Positions 46,504-52,526 of a stretch of DNA of 52,526 nt are shown one piece after another. Position 1 is the stretch's first letter; each line of letters begins with the position of its first letter. The DNA is taken from positions 1 to 52,526 of the IMG/VR virus record IMGVR_UViG_3300046008_000572, one strand, 5' to 3'. The position numbers and the translations under genes are program-made. The notes below the pieces were generated by a model. The model had not been told where the DNA came from and did no database searches. It saw nothing but the letters and a program-made list of their open reading frames with translations. The stretch is from a virus.

Positions 46504-47075
46504 TGAACGAGCTTCTGTTCTATGCACATTTAGCAGATAAATCCTATTGTGATGAATTGAGTTTAAACGAATTTACGACACGATTCATCGACGCTGAAGG
46601 ATGTCAAGCATATATTTTGACAGATAGAAAAAATCAATATGTTGTGTTCAGAGGAACAGACGAATTAAAGGATTGGTTCATCGATTTATCGTTTAAACCC
46701 ACTTGTGATGGAATTCAAAGTGGGTTTAATGAATATGCAAACGCTATTGTATCTAAACTGATTGATGAAGTTGATATGTCAAAAGAAGTCATCTTTATCG
46801 GTCACAGTTTAGGCGGAGCAGTCGCGTTGATTCTAGCGCCGTTATTTAACGCTAGAGTCATAAGTTTTGGTAGTCCTAGAGTTGGTACAGAGAAGTTCAT
46901 AAACGTCTTGTCAGAAGCAAAAATAAACCATTTACGAGTTGTTAATAGATTTGATTACGCACCGTATATTCCAATGTATCCTTACAGACATTACGGTAAA
47001 AAAATAACACTAAAAGGTAATCAGATTCTATTCGCGCATAATATGGCTTCTTACATTAAAAACATCAATAAGTAG
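46503..47075 (+). CDS. Lipase_3-like alpha/beta hydrolase in the tail cluster
   Basis: 190 residues. The nucleophile elbow is GHSLGG near 99-104, the Asp is in NRFDYAP near 158, and the His in LFAHNM near 181, so the Ser-Asp-His triad of class 3 lipases is intact. FRGTDELKDWFIDLSF is the typical oxyanion-side motif. There is no signal peptide. It may act on host envelope lipid or lipopolysaccharide during entry or exit; that is inference. Unusual for a siphovirus. Confidence 0.85.
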   Translation: MNELLFYAHLADKSYCDELSLNEFTTRFIDAEGCQAYILTDRKNQYVVFRGTDELKDWFIDLSFKPTCDGIQSGFNEYANAIVSKLIDEVDMSKEVIFIGHSLGGAVALILAPLFNARVISFGSPRVGTEKFINVLSEAKINHLRVVNRFDYAPYIPMYPYRHYGKKITLKGNQILFAHNMASYIKNINK

Positions 47076-47104
47076 TTGACAAAGATTAAAAATAATGGTA
47101 AAAT
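47076..47104 (+). promoter_or_regulatory. Promoter of the neck/tail genes
   Basis: TTGACA, 17 bp, TAAAAT with TGG before the -10. It starts one base after the lipase stop. Confidence 0.75.
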
Positions 47105-47143
47105 CGAAGAATCACAATATGATTAAAATAAATTGGAGTTAAT

Positions 47144-47689
47144 ATGGCATTTGTAGTAGAAGATGGAACTGGATTATCGAATGCTAACTCGTATTGTGAT
47201 TTAACATTCGCAGCGTCTTATTTTGAAGATAGGAACGCAGTGACTTGGGATGTATTAGATGATGATATTAAAAAAGCATCTTTAATTCTTGCGACAGATT
47301 ATATTGAAATGCGATTCGGAAGTCAACTACGAGGTACTAAATTTAATTTATCACAATCGTTATTCTTTCCAGCTACACTTACATCAGGTTTGCCAATTGA
47401 TACGTTCATTTACGATGAACTCGACCCGACATTAGTTTTAGGTGTAGATATTCCTACCGCAATCAAAAAAGCCACTTGTGAATATGCGATTAGAGCGAGT
47501 AAAAATACGCTCATTAAAGACGTTGCGTCAGATGCGATGATGAGTAGTCGTGTTAAAGTCGGTTCAATTGAAAAAGAAACTAACTTCGGTTATAACTCAA
47601 GACGCGCTGATTTATTTGCATCGTATCCTACAGCAGATTTACTCATCAAACCGTATCTTAAATCAAATCCAACACAGGTGATTCGATGA
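47144..47689 (+). CDS. Head-tail connector, DnaT-like family
   Basis: 181 residues, TGGAG upstream. MAFVVEDGTGLSNANSYCDL and YFEDRNAVTWDVLDDDIKKA match the phage family annotated DnaT-like, which sits at the head-tail joining position and probably acts as the first connector under the portal. Confidence 0.75.
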   Translation: MAFVVEDGTGLSNANSYCDLTFAASYFEDRNAVTWDVLDDDIKKASLILATDYIEMRFGSQLRGTKFNLSQSLFFPATLTSGLPIDTFIYDELDPTLVLGVDIPTAIKKATCEYAIRASKNTLIKDVASDAMMSSRVKVGSIEKETNFGYNSRRADLFASYPTADLLIKPYLKSNPTQVIR

Positions 47690-48045
47690 ACTGGTCTGAA
47701 TTAGCTTTAACGGTAGATGATATTGTGTCTGAATTTGGTCAGAGAATCACAGTAACTCGAAATATGTACGGTGAATATGATGTTGATACAGGTTTAGTTA
47801 CTAACACACAATCAACTTATGTGTTAAATGGTGTGTTATTTGATTATGGTGAAAAAGATATTAACGGTACAACGATTTTAAAAGGCGATAAGAAGCTCCT
47901 CGTTCAACCAACAGGAATTTCTACAATTGAAAATAGCGACATTATTACTGTGAACGGTAAAGATTACACTGTGGTGAATGTTACGGAAACGAATCCAGCA
48001 GGAATAAACTTATTATTTGAAGTAGCGTTACGAGGAATCGCGTAA
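47686..48045 (+). CDS. Head closure (stopper) protein
   Basis: 119 residues; start overlaps the connector stop (ATGA). It is a beta-rich small protein (GQRITVTRNMYGEYDVDTGL, VNGKDYTVVNVTETNPAG) in the normal gene position of the stopper in siphovirus neck clusters. Assigned mainly by order. Confidence 0.65.
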   Translation: MNWSELALTVDDIVSEFGQRITVTRNMYGEYDVDTGLVTNTQSTYVLNGVLFDYGEKDINGTTILKGDKKLLVQPTGISTIENSDIITVNGKDYTVVNVTETNPAGINLLFEVALRGIA

Positions 48046-48515
48046 TGAATCTGAATCAGTTGGAAGGATATTTCACAAAGAAGGTTCATGATAGAGCGAA
48101 GGTTGTTGTGGACAACACACTTAATCTAATGGTTGATGAATTGATGTATCGTTCACCTGTAGGACAGCCTGATATGTGGTCATTTCAACCAGAAGATTAT
48201 ACACCAGGTAAATATAAATCAAACTGGTTACATTCCATTGGTTCACCTGTGTACGTTGAATTAGAAGATACTCGTGATAATTCATTTCAACAAAAAGATT
48301 GTGAAACAGGTAGAAGATTAAAGCAACAAATTGCGTCAAATAAACTATTGTTCACGAAACATTATTTTACCAATGATGTGTCTTATGCTAAAGCAATTGA
48401 ATACGGTAGTGCTATTCATAATCCTCAGTCACAATCAAAACCTCATGCTGTAGCAGGATTAGTTACACAACAAACGTCATCATTTTTAGCTAAAGCGAAG
48501 CAGGTATCGAAATGA
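48045..48515 (+). CDS. Tail completion / neck protein
   Basis: 156 residues, overlapping both neighbours. It has the HK97-gp10-like layout: a long N-terminal helix (KVHDRAKVVVDNTLNLMVDE), a YRSPVG motif, and the end YAKAIEYGSAIHNPQSQSKP, seen in proteins of this family that join tail to head. Confidence 0.75.
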   Translation: MNLNQLEGYFTKKVHDRAKVVVDNTLNLMVDELMYRSPVGQPDMWSFQPEDYTPGKYKSNWLHSIGSPVYVELEDTRDNSFQQKDCETGRRLKQQIASNKLLFTKHYFTNDVSYAKAIEYGSAIHNPQSQSKPHAVAGLVTQQTSSFLAKAKQVSK

Positions 48516-48922
48516 GTCAAATATCAATTCGTTCTGCATTAGAAACACAACTCGCTACTCTCACACCAAAAGTTTCAACACAATTTGAAAATGTAGCGTT
48601 CACACCTGTTACAGGTATTCCGTATCAATCAGCGTATTTAATGATGAATACACCTGATGACCCTGTGATATTTTCACCAGGTATGTATCGAGAAAGAGGA
48701 ATTTTTCAAGTTACACTTCGTTATCCATTAGGTAACGGAACAATAGCTGTTATGACACAAGCAGAGAAAATCCGCGCAGTATTTAAACGTGGAACTGTTT
48801 TAATGAAAGATAATCGCCGTATTGTGTGCGATAAAACACCAGACATTCGCGTTTTACCTAATGAGGTGGACCGATTTGTAGTGGTTGTAAGGGTATTCTT
48901 TACAGCCGATATTTTTGCTTAA
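48512..48922 (+). CDS. Tail terminator, DUF4128 type
   Basis: 136 residues. MSQISIRSALETQLATLTPK and PYQSAYLMMNTPDDPVIFSP, then GIFQVTLRYPLGNG, resemble DUF4128 proteins, which cap the tail tube. Coupled to the previous gene (ATGA). Confidence 0.75.
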   Translation: MSQISIRSALETQLATLTPKVSTQFENVAFTPVTGIPYQSAYLMMNTPDDPVIFSPGMYRERGIFQVTLRYPLGNGTIAVMTQAEKIRAVFKRGTVLMKDNRRIVCDKTPDIRVLPNEVDRFVVVVRVFFTADIFA

Positions 48923-48947
48923 TCGATTAAGATAAAAGGAGTTCAAC

Positions 48948-50696
48948 ATGGCTATTGCCAGTAATATTTTTAAACAATTAATTTATGTACCAGAAACCAC
49001 ACTAGGTGTGGTTGAATTAGAACCGACTACAACGCAAACAACAGCGACTATTACAGGTGTAACAGCTCCTGCTGCTGGCGGTACTTATAACATTGGTGAT
49101 GATGAAATTAAAATTACGTTAAGCTCAGGTACAGCTTCAACGTATTTAAACATCGGTACTAAAATTGTATTTAGTAACAGTACACAAGTTTATTACACTA
49201 CTACATTGGTTGATACAACAACCACATCTGTAACCATCAAACTTGATAGAGGTATTGTTATTGCGCCAGTTATCGGAACAACTACAGCAACTCAAGCATG
49301 GACATCTGCTGGTAAAAAATTAAAACCTAAGAAGTTGCGCCGTGTATCTTCAAACTTGGATTTGAAAAAAGAATCCTATTCAAGTAACGAAGTAAACAGT
49401 TCACAACAAATTGTTGACTATCGTATTGGCGCACAGACAATTGATGGTACATTATCCGCAGAATTGTCGTCTTATACTTATAGTGAATTCATCTCAGCTT
49501 TATTGCGTAAAGACTTCTATTCGCCTGAAGAATTTGCTTTAACTGTAGCAGGAACACTAGCTGTTGCACCAGCTAACACTGTTAAAGGACAAGGCGTTGC
49601 AACAGCTAACGTAGCTATTATTACTCCTAACTCGGCTGACCAAGGTACAGTAGGTACTGAAGATGCTGGAACTTTAGCGAGTAATAAATTCGCAGGTATT
49701 AAAGTTGGCGAAATCTTCTCTATTTCTAATGTAGGAGCTTCTACAGCGACTGCTAATGGTGCATCAGTAGCGAACATACCTTTGTTAGTTATTGCTAAAG
49801 ATATTACAACACAAGCACTAACAGTAGTAGCTGCTAACACAATGGAATCTGTTACGTTTGTAGGTGGTTCACTCGCAATCGGTACTAAATTCCAAGTTTT
49901 AGGACAAAAATCATTTGTACCGTTGTCAGGGCATAAGAAAAAATCGTTCCAATTAGAACATTATTATTATGATATTAGTCATGAACAACCAAATCAAACA
50001 GATGCTCCTTATTCTGAATTATTCAAAGGTGTTCGTATTACGCAAGGGGCTGTGAAGTTACCAACAAGTGGTTTGGCTACTGTAGATTTCACGGTTATGG
50101 GGACTTCGATGACTACCCCATCAACAGAAACTGTGAAATGGGATAGAAGTACATCTACTTCTGGTGCATGGGATAAAGATAAATCGATGATGGAAACATT
50201 GTCAGGTGATGTTCCTTTAGACCCTGCAATTGATGCTGTATATTCTTCTGCTGTAGGTAACTTGTACATTAAAGATAAAAAAGGTGCAAGTGGTCAAATT
50301 TACAAAGTTGGTTTGATTACCTCTTTGGATTTCACAATTAACGGTAATGGAGAAACTCTAAAAGTTATTGGTTCTACTACATCTCCTGACGTAACATTAG
50401 GTAAAGTAAACGTAAGTGGTAATGCGAGTATTTATTTCCAAGATACTGTATTCCGTGATATTTTCTTGAACTCAGAAGATGCTACATTGATTGCTGTGTT
50501 TACAGAATCTTCTTCAAACACAGTTAATTCTGCATTCATGTCGTTTGTGTTTCCTCGTATTAAAACAGGCGGTGCATCAAAAGACGATGCACAATCTATT
50601 GTGATGACAGTTCCTTTTACGGCATTGTTGGCGGATTCTTCACAAGGGTATGAAGCGACAACTTTGAGCATTCAAGAATACTCACAAACTGCGTAG
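48948..50696 (+). CDS. Major tail tube protein
   Basis: 582 residues, AAAGGAG upstream. It starts MAIASNIFKQLIYVPETTLG and has KKLKPKKLRRVSSNLDLKKE and EVNSSQQIVDYRIGAQTIDG, typical of phage tail-tube proteins. It is longer than usual because of Thr/Ala/Val-rich beta inserts (about 30-110 and 190-290), possibly Ig-like domains. Follows the tail terminator and precedes a terminator. Confidence 0.82.
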   Translation: MAIASNIFKQLIYVPETTLGVVELEPTTTQTTATITGVTAPAAGGTYNIGDDEIKITLSSGTASTYLNIGTKIVFSNSTQVYYTTTLVDTTTTSVTIKLDRGIVIAPVIGTTTATQAWTSAGKKLKPKKLRRVSSNLDLKKESYSSNEVNSSQQIVDYRIGAQTIDGTLSAELSSYTYSEFISALLRKDFYSPEEFALTVAGTLAVAPANTVKGQGVATANVAIITPNSADQGTVGTEDAGTLASNKFAGIKVGEIFSISNVGASTATANGASVANIPLLVIAKDITTQALTVVAANTMESVTFVGGSLAIGTKFQVLGQKSFVPLSGHKKKSFQLEHYYYDISHEQPNQTDAPYSELFKGVRITQGAVKLPTSGLATVDFTVMGTSMTTPSTETVKWDRSTSTSGAWDKDKSMMETLSGDVPLDPAIDAVYSSAVGNLYIKDKKGASGQIYKVGLITSLDFTINGNGETLKVIGSTTSPDVTLGKVNVSGNASIYFQDTVFRDIFLNSEDATLIAVFTESSSNTVNSAFMSFVFPRIKTGGASKDDAQSIVMTVPFTALLADSSQGYEATTLSIQEYSQTA

Positions 50697-50717
50697 TTTA
50701 AAAACGTATTGTTCACA

Positions 50718-50756
50718 AATAACCTCTCTAGTTCAATACCGAGAGGTTATTTTTTG
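50718..50756. terminator. Bidirectional terminator between tail tube and GIY-YIG genes
   Basis: AATAACCTCTC and GAGAGGTTATT form an 11-bp stem with T runs on the plus strand (TTTTTTG) and a short one on the minus strand (TTTG). The minus-strand gene ends inside it. Confidence 0.8.
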
Positions 50757-51570
50757 TATAAAAATCATGAACGTCTTTAATCGGTATTAAATACTTTTTA
50801 CCTCCTTTAACGAATGTATGGTAACTGTTAGGAAAATTACCTCTGATAACTCTTTTAGTTAAAGTACCTTTTGTTAGATTTAACAAATCTGCTAATTCTT
50901 TAGTGCTAAATTCAGTATCGTCGGGTAAATTAGAAATGTTAGCTAAATAGTGTGGGAACTCTTTATTGAATAATTTTTCATCTCTTATTTTAGATAATTT
51001 CTCTACTATTTCTTTAGCTAATGGTTTTCCTAAATGAACTAAAGACATATTCTTCTTAGCTTCTTCACTCGCTTTCATTCCAATATGAGATTGTCTAGTT
51101 TTCTCTTTATGTTCTTCTGATTTAGGTACACCTTTTAAAGCAATTGATATTTTTAATCTAGCTTCATCACTGCTTTTCCTACCTAATAATTTCTGCCTAT
51201 TCGCTTCTATTTGTTCAGGCGTTTTAATTCTCCCTCTATTCTTATCTCCAATCTTTCTCTTAATTTCATCCGACAAAGTATGATTTAAACCACCTTCTCT
51301 TAGATTATATCCATTTGGAGATAAAGTACCGTGTTCTTTAATATAAAATTCTTCATACTTATTAGCTTCATCAATCGTTAAGTTCTTCAATAAGATTTCA
51401 ACTTTCATATTTTCAAAACCATATTTTAAAATAGCATCTCGGATAGCTAAACAACCGCTAGTCGTTTTATTATGTTCCCGCATTCTTTTTTCAAAGTTCA
51501 TCGTTTGTCCAACATAACTTTTACCATTCGGACTCGTAATCATATAGATACAATGTAATCTTTCTTCCAT
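50728..51570 (-). CDS. GIY-YIG homing endonuclease on the opposite strand
   Basis: 280 residues from the ATG at 51570, AGGAG 6 nt upstream. GIY-YIG core CIYMIT (7-12) and SYVGQT (18-23), then AILKYGFENM and EFYIKEHG. NUMOD3-like repeats follow (LSDEIKRKIGDKNRGRIKTP, SEEHKEKTRQSHIGMKASEE), then a C-terminal helix-turn-helix (STKELADLLNLTKGTLTKRV). It is the only sizeable minus-strand gene in the late region, and a relative of the 8944 gene. No structured leader. Confidence 0.92.
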   Translation of the reverse strand: MEERLHCIYMITSPNGKSYVGQTMNFEKRMREHNKTTSGCLAIRDAILKYGFENMKVEILLKNLTIDEANKYEEFYIKEHGTLSPNGYNLREGGLNHTLSDEIKRKIGDKNRGRIKTPEQIEANRQKLLGRKSSDEARLKISIALKGVPKSEEHKEKTRQSHIGMKASEEAKKNMSLVHLGKPLAKEIVEKLSKIRDEKLFNKEFPHYLANISNLPDDTEFSTKELADLLNLTKGTLTKRVIRGNFPNSYHTFVKGGKKYLIPIKDVHDFYTKNNLSVLN

Positions 51571-51613
51571 TTTCAACTCCTATCACCAAACAAAATAAAA
51601 TACAACAAAAAAC

Positions 51614-51642
51614 TTGACATCTTCCAATCACTATGCTATTAT
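51614..51642 (+). promoter_or_regulatory. Promoter of the tail chaperone gene
   Basis: TTGACA, 17 bp, TATTAT with TGC before the -10. Near-consensus. Confidence 0.85.
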
Positions 51643-51698
51643 CGCGTGTATTGCAATTAGGCAATAAAATTTTAACATAACTATTGGAGATATACAAT

Positions 51699-52094
51699 AT
51701 GGCAATTTCATTAAGTTCATTAAACGTAGAAAAAAAATGCGACACACCTTACAAATTGGACATCATTGACGAACAGTCTGGTGCGGTTACTGGTATTACA
51801 ATTGATATTATCGGCGAACACAGTAAAGTGATTTCTGATTTAGTAGCGAAAGCAGTAAACGGTAAACGTGAAGCACAACGTATTGCAACTAAAAAGGGTA
51901 AAGACGCTCCTGTTGAGAAAGTCGAAGACGACATTATGTTCGGCATTGAATTAGCAGCAAAACGTATTGTTGGTTGGTCAGGTATTGAAGAAGCCTTCTC
52001 ACCTGAATTAGCGATTGAATTAGTTAAAACTAATCCGTCAATCCGTGAACAGGTTATGACTGCGAGTTCTAACATGAGTAACTTCACAAAGTAA
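51699..52094 (+). CDS. Tail assembly chaperone-like protein
   Basis: 131 residues from the ATG at 51699, GGAG 9 nt upstream. MAISLSSLNVEKKCDTPYKL and GIELAAKRIVGWSGIEEAFS, then FSPELAIELVKTNPSIREQV, fit tail assembly chaperones that precede the tape measure. I see no slippery frameshift site near the end, and the gene ends at a terminator. Confidence 0.8.
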   Translation: MAISLSSLNVEKKCDTPYKLDIIDEQSGAVTGITIDIIGEHSKVISDLVAKAVNGKREAQRIATKKGKDAPVEKVEDDIMFGIELAAKRIVGWSGIEEAFSPELAIELVKTNPSIREQVMTASSNMSNFTK

Positions 52095-52118
52095 TTCTAT
52101 CTCCATAGAAAAAAGACG

Positions 52119-52155
52119 AACCCTGTTAATTTAATTATTGACAGGGTTTTTCTTT
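52119..52155 (+). terminator. Intrinsic terminator after the chaperone gene
   Basis: AACCCTGT and ACAGGGTT form an 8-bp stem, followed by TTTCTTT. Confidence 0.75.
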
Positions 52156-52177
52156 GCGTGTAGAATGTGTAAAGTGC

Positions 52178-52206
52178 TTGACAGACTAATTAAATTATGG
52201 TAGCAT
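52178..52206 (+). promoter_or_regulatory. Promoter of the KilA-N gene
   Basis: TTGACA, 17 bp, TAGCAT with TGG before the -10. Confidence 0.75.
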
Positions 52207-52216
52207 ATCCGTAATG

Positions 52217-52311
52217 TCTGAAAGCATTATAAAACACATCAAAATATCTTTTATGAATATGGGCGGTTAGGGTTCGATGTTACCCTCTTTCAGAACTGCC
52301 CTCCATAAAGG
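52217..52311 (+). promoter_or_regulatory. Large pseudoknot in the KilA-N leader
   Basis: TCTGAAAG (52217) pairs with CTTTCAGA (52287), and GGGCGGTT (52261) with AACTGCCC (52294) with one G-U pair. The stems interleave. Between them lies a hairpin AGGGT/ACCCT (52269-52286). AAAGGA follows at about 52307. Confidence 0.65.
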
Positions 52312-52321
52312 AAACCTCAAA

Positions 52322-52526
52322 ATGACTAATTTAGTTATCTCAAACGTAGTAATCAAACAAGACGAAAATTTAAGATTCCGTCTAAACGACCTTCATAAAG
52401 CATCTGGTGGGAAATCACACAAACGTCCTCAATTTTGGTTAGATAATCCTAGCACTAAGGAGCTTGTTGCTGAAATTAGCGCGGCTACCATGGTAGCTTC
52501 GGATATAAATCAACAAGTTATAGATC
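52322..52526 (+). CDS. KilA-N domain protein, partial
   Basis: 68 residues before the window ends. LRFRLNDLHKASGGKSHKRP and FWLDNPSTKELVAEI match the KilA-N DNA-binding domain of phage antirepressor-like proteins. It has its own promoter and leader, so it looks like an independently expressed inserted gene. The C-terminal domain is outside the window. Confidence 0.85.
   Translation, partial: MTNLVISNVVIKQDENLRFRLNDLHKASGGKSHKRPQFWLDNPSTKELVAEISAATMVASDINQQVID

Noticed and set aside
52261-52301. tRNA-like T-arm (GGGTTCGATGTTACCC) in the KilA-N leader; GTTCG hairpins at 9.88 and 18.63 kb
   Set aside because: The loop has 8 bases, and no D-arm, anticodon arm or acceptor stem of proper length is present. 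No tRNA was found in the window.
1-52526. Temperate lifestyle
   Set aside because: No integrase, attachment site, or recognisable CI/Cro pair was seen. A KilA-N protein and the 121-residue protein alone do not show lysogeny, and the window may not be the whole genome.

Overview
The window looks like part of the genome of an AT-rich, tailed, siphovirus-like dsDNA phage. It carries terminase, a DUF4055-type portal, scaffold, capsid, neck, tail-tube and tail-chaperone genes, plus a phage replication and nucleotide-metabolism module. Sigma70-type promoters (TTGACA, usually 17 bp, often TGn before the -10) and strong GGAG ribosome sites fit a Gram-negative, probably gammaproteobacterial host. That host call is an inference. 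I saw no integrase, tRNA, CRISPR array or endolysin.

Layout. From 1 to about 26.2 kb nearly every gene is on the minus strand, in tight overlapping units: class Ia ribonucleotide reductase (nrdA/nrdB), ThyX, an SF2 helicase, a Cas4-like nuclease, a DUF669-type ssDNA-binding protein, an AAA ATPase, an ATP-dependent DNA ligase, a large prim-pol/DUF3987 protein and many small unknown proteins. From 26.3 to 28.4 kb lies the divergence region, with an iteron array, a very AT-rich stretch, a Fur-box-like palindrome and a small regulator-like gene. From 28.4 to 30.7 kb is a plus-strand cassette of small genes ending in a strong terminator. From 31 kb to the end are the late genes in order: TerS, TerL, HU-like protein, putative holin, portal, scaffold, capsid, tail spike, lipase, connector, stopper, tail completion, tail terminator, tail tube, chaperone, and a partial KilA-N gene.

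Seven open frames of homing-endonuclease type (two HNH-AP2 frames are halves of one broken gene) sit between or over essential genes, at nrdB, the helicase, the ligase region, terminase, portal and the tail tube.

The most unusual feature is RNA structure in 5' leaders. Many minus-strand units start with, or are separated by, small H-type pseudoknots whose two stems change sequence while keeping their pairing (11.97, 17.8, 21.1, 21.46 and 21.95 kb). A second leader type, found before two GIY-YIG genes, an HNH gene and a small regulator-like gene, has a hairpin whose loop can pair with the ribosome-binding site. In two of the endonuclease leaders this pairing has the same single bulged T. A KilA-N leader and the leader of the 328-residue protein beside the iterons have larger pseudoknots. 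I suggest a phage-wide system of pseudoknot leaders controlling translation, RNA stability or transcription. All structures were read by eye and not computed.
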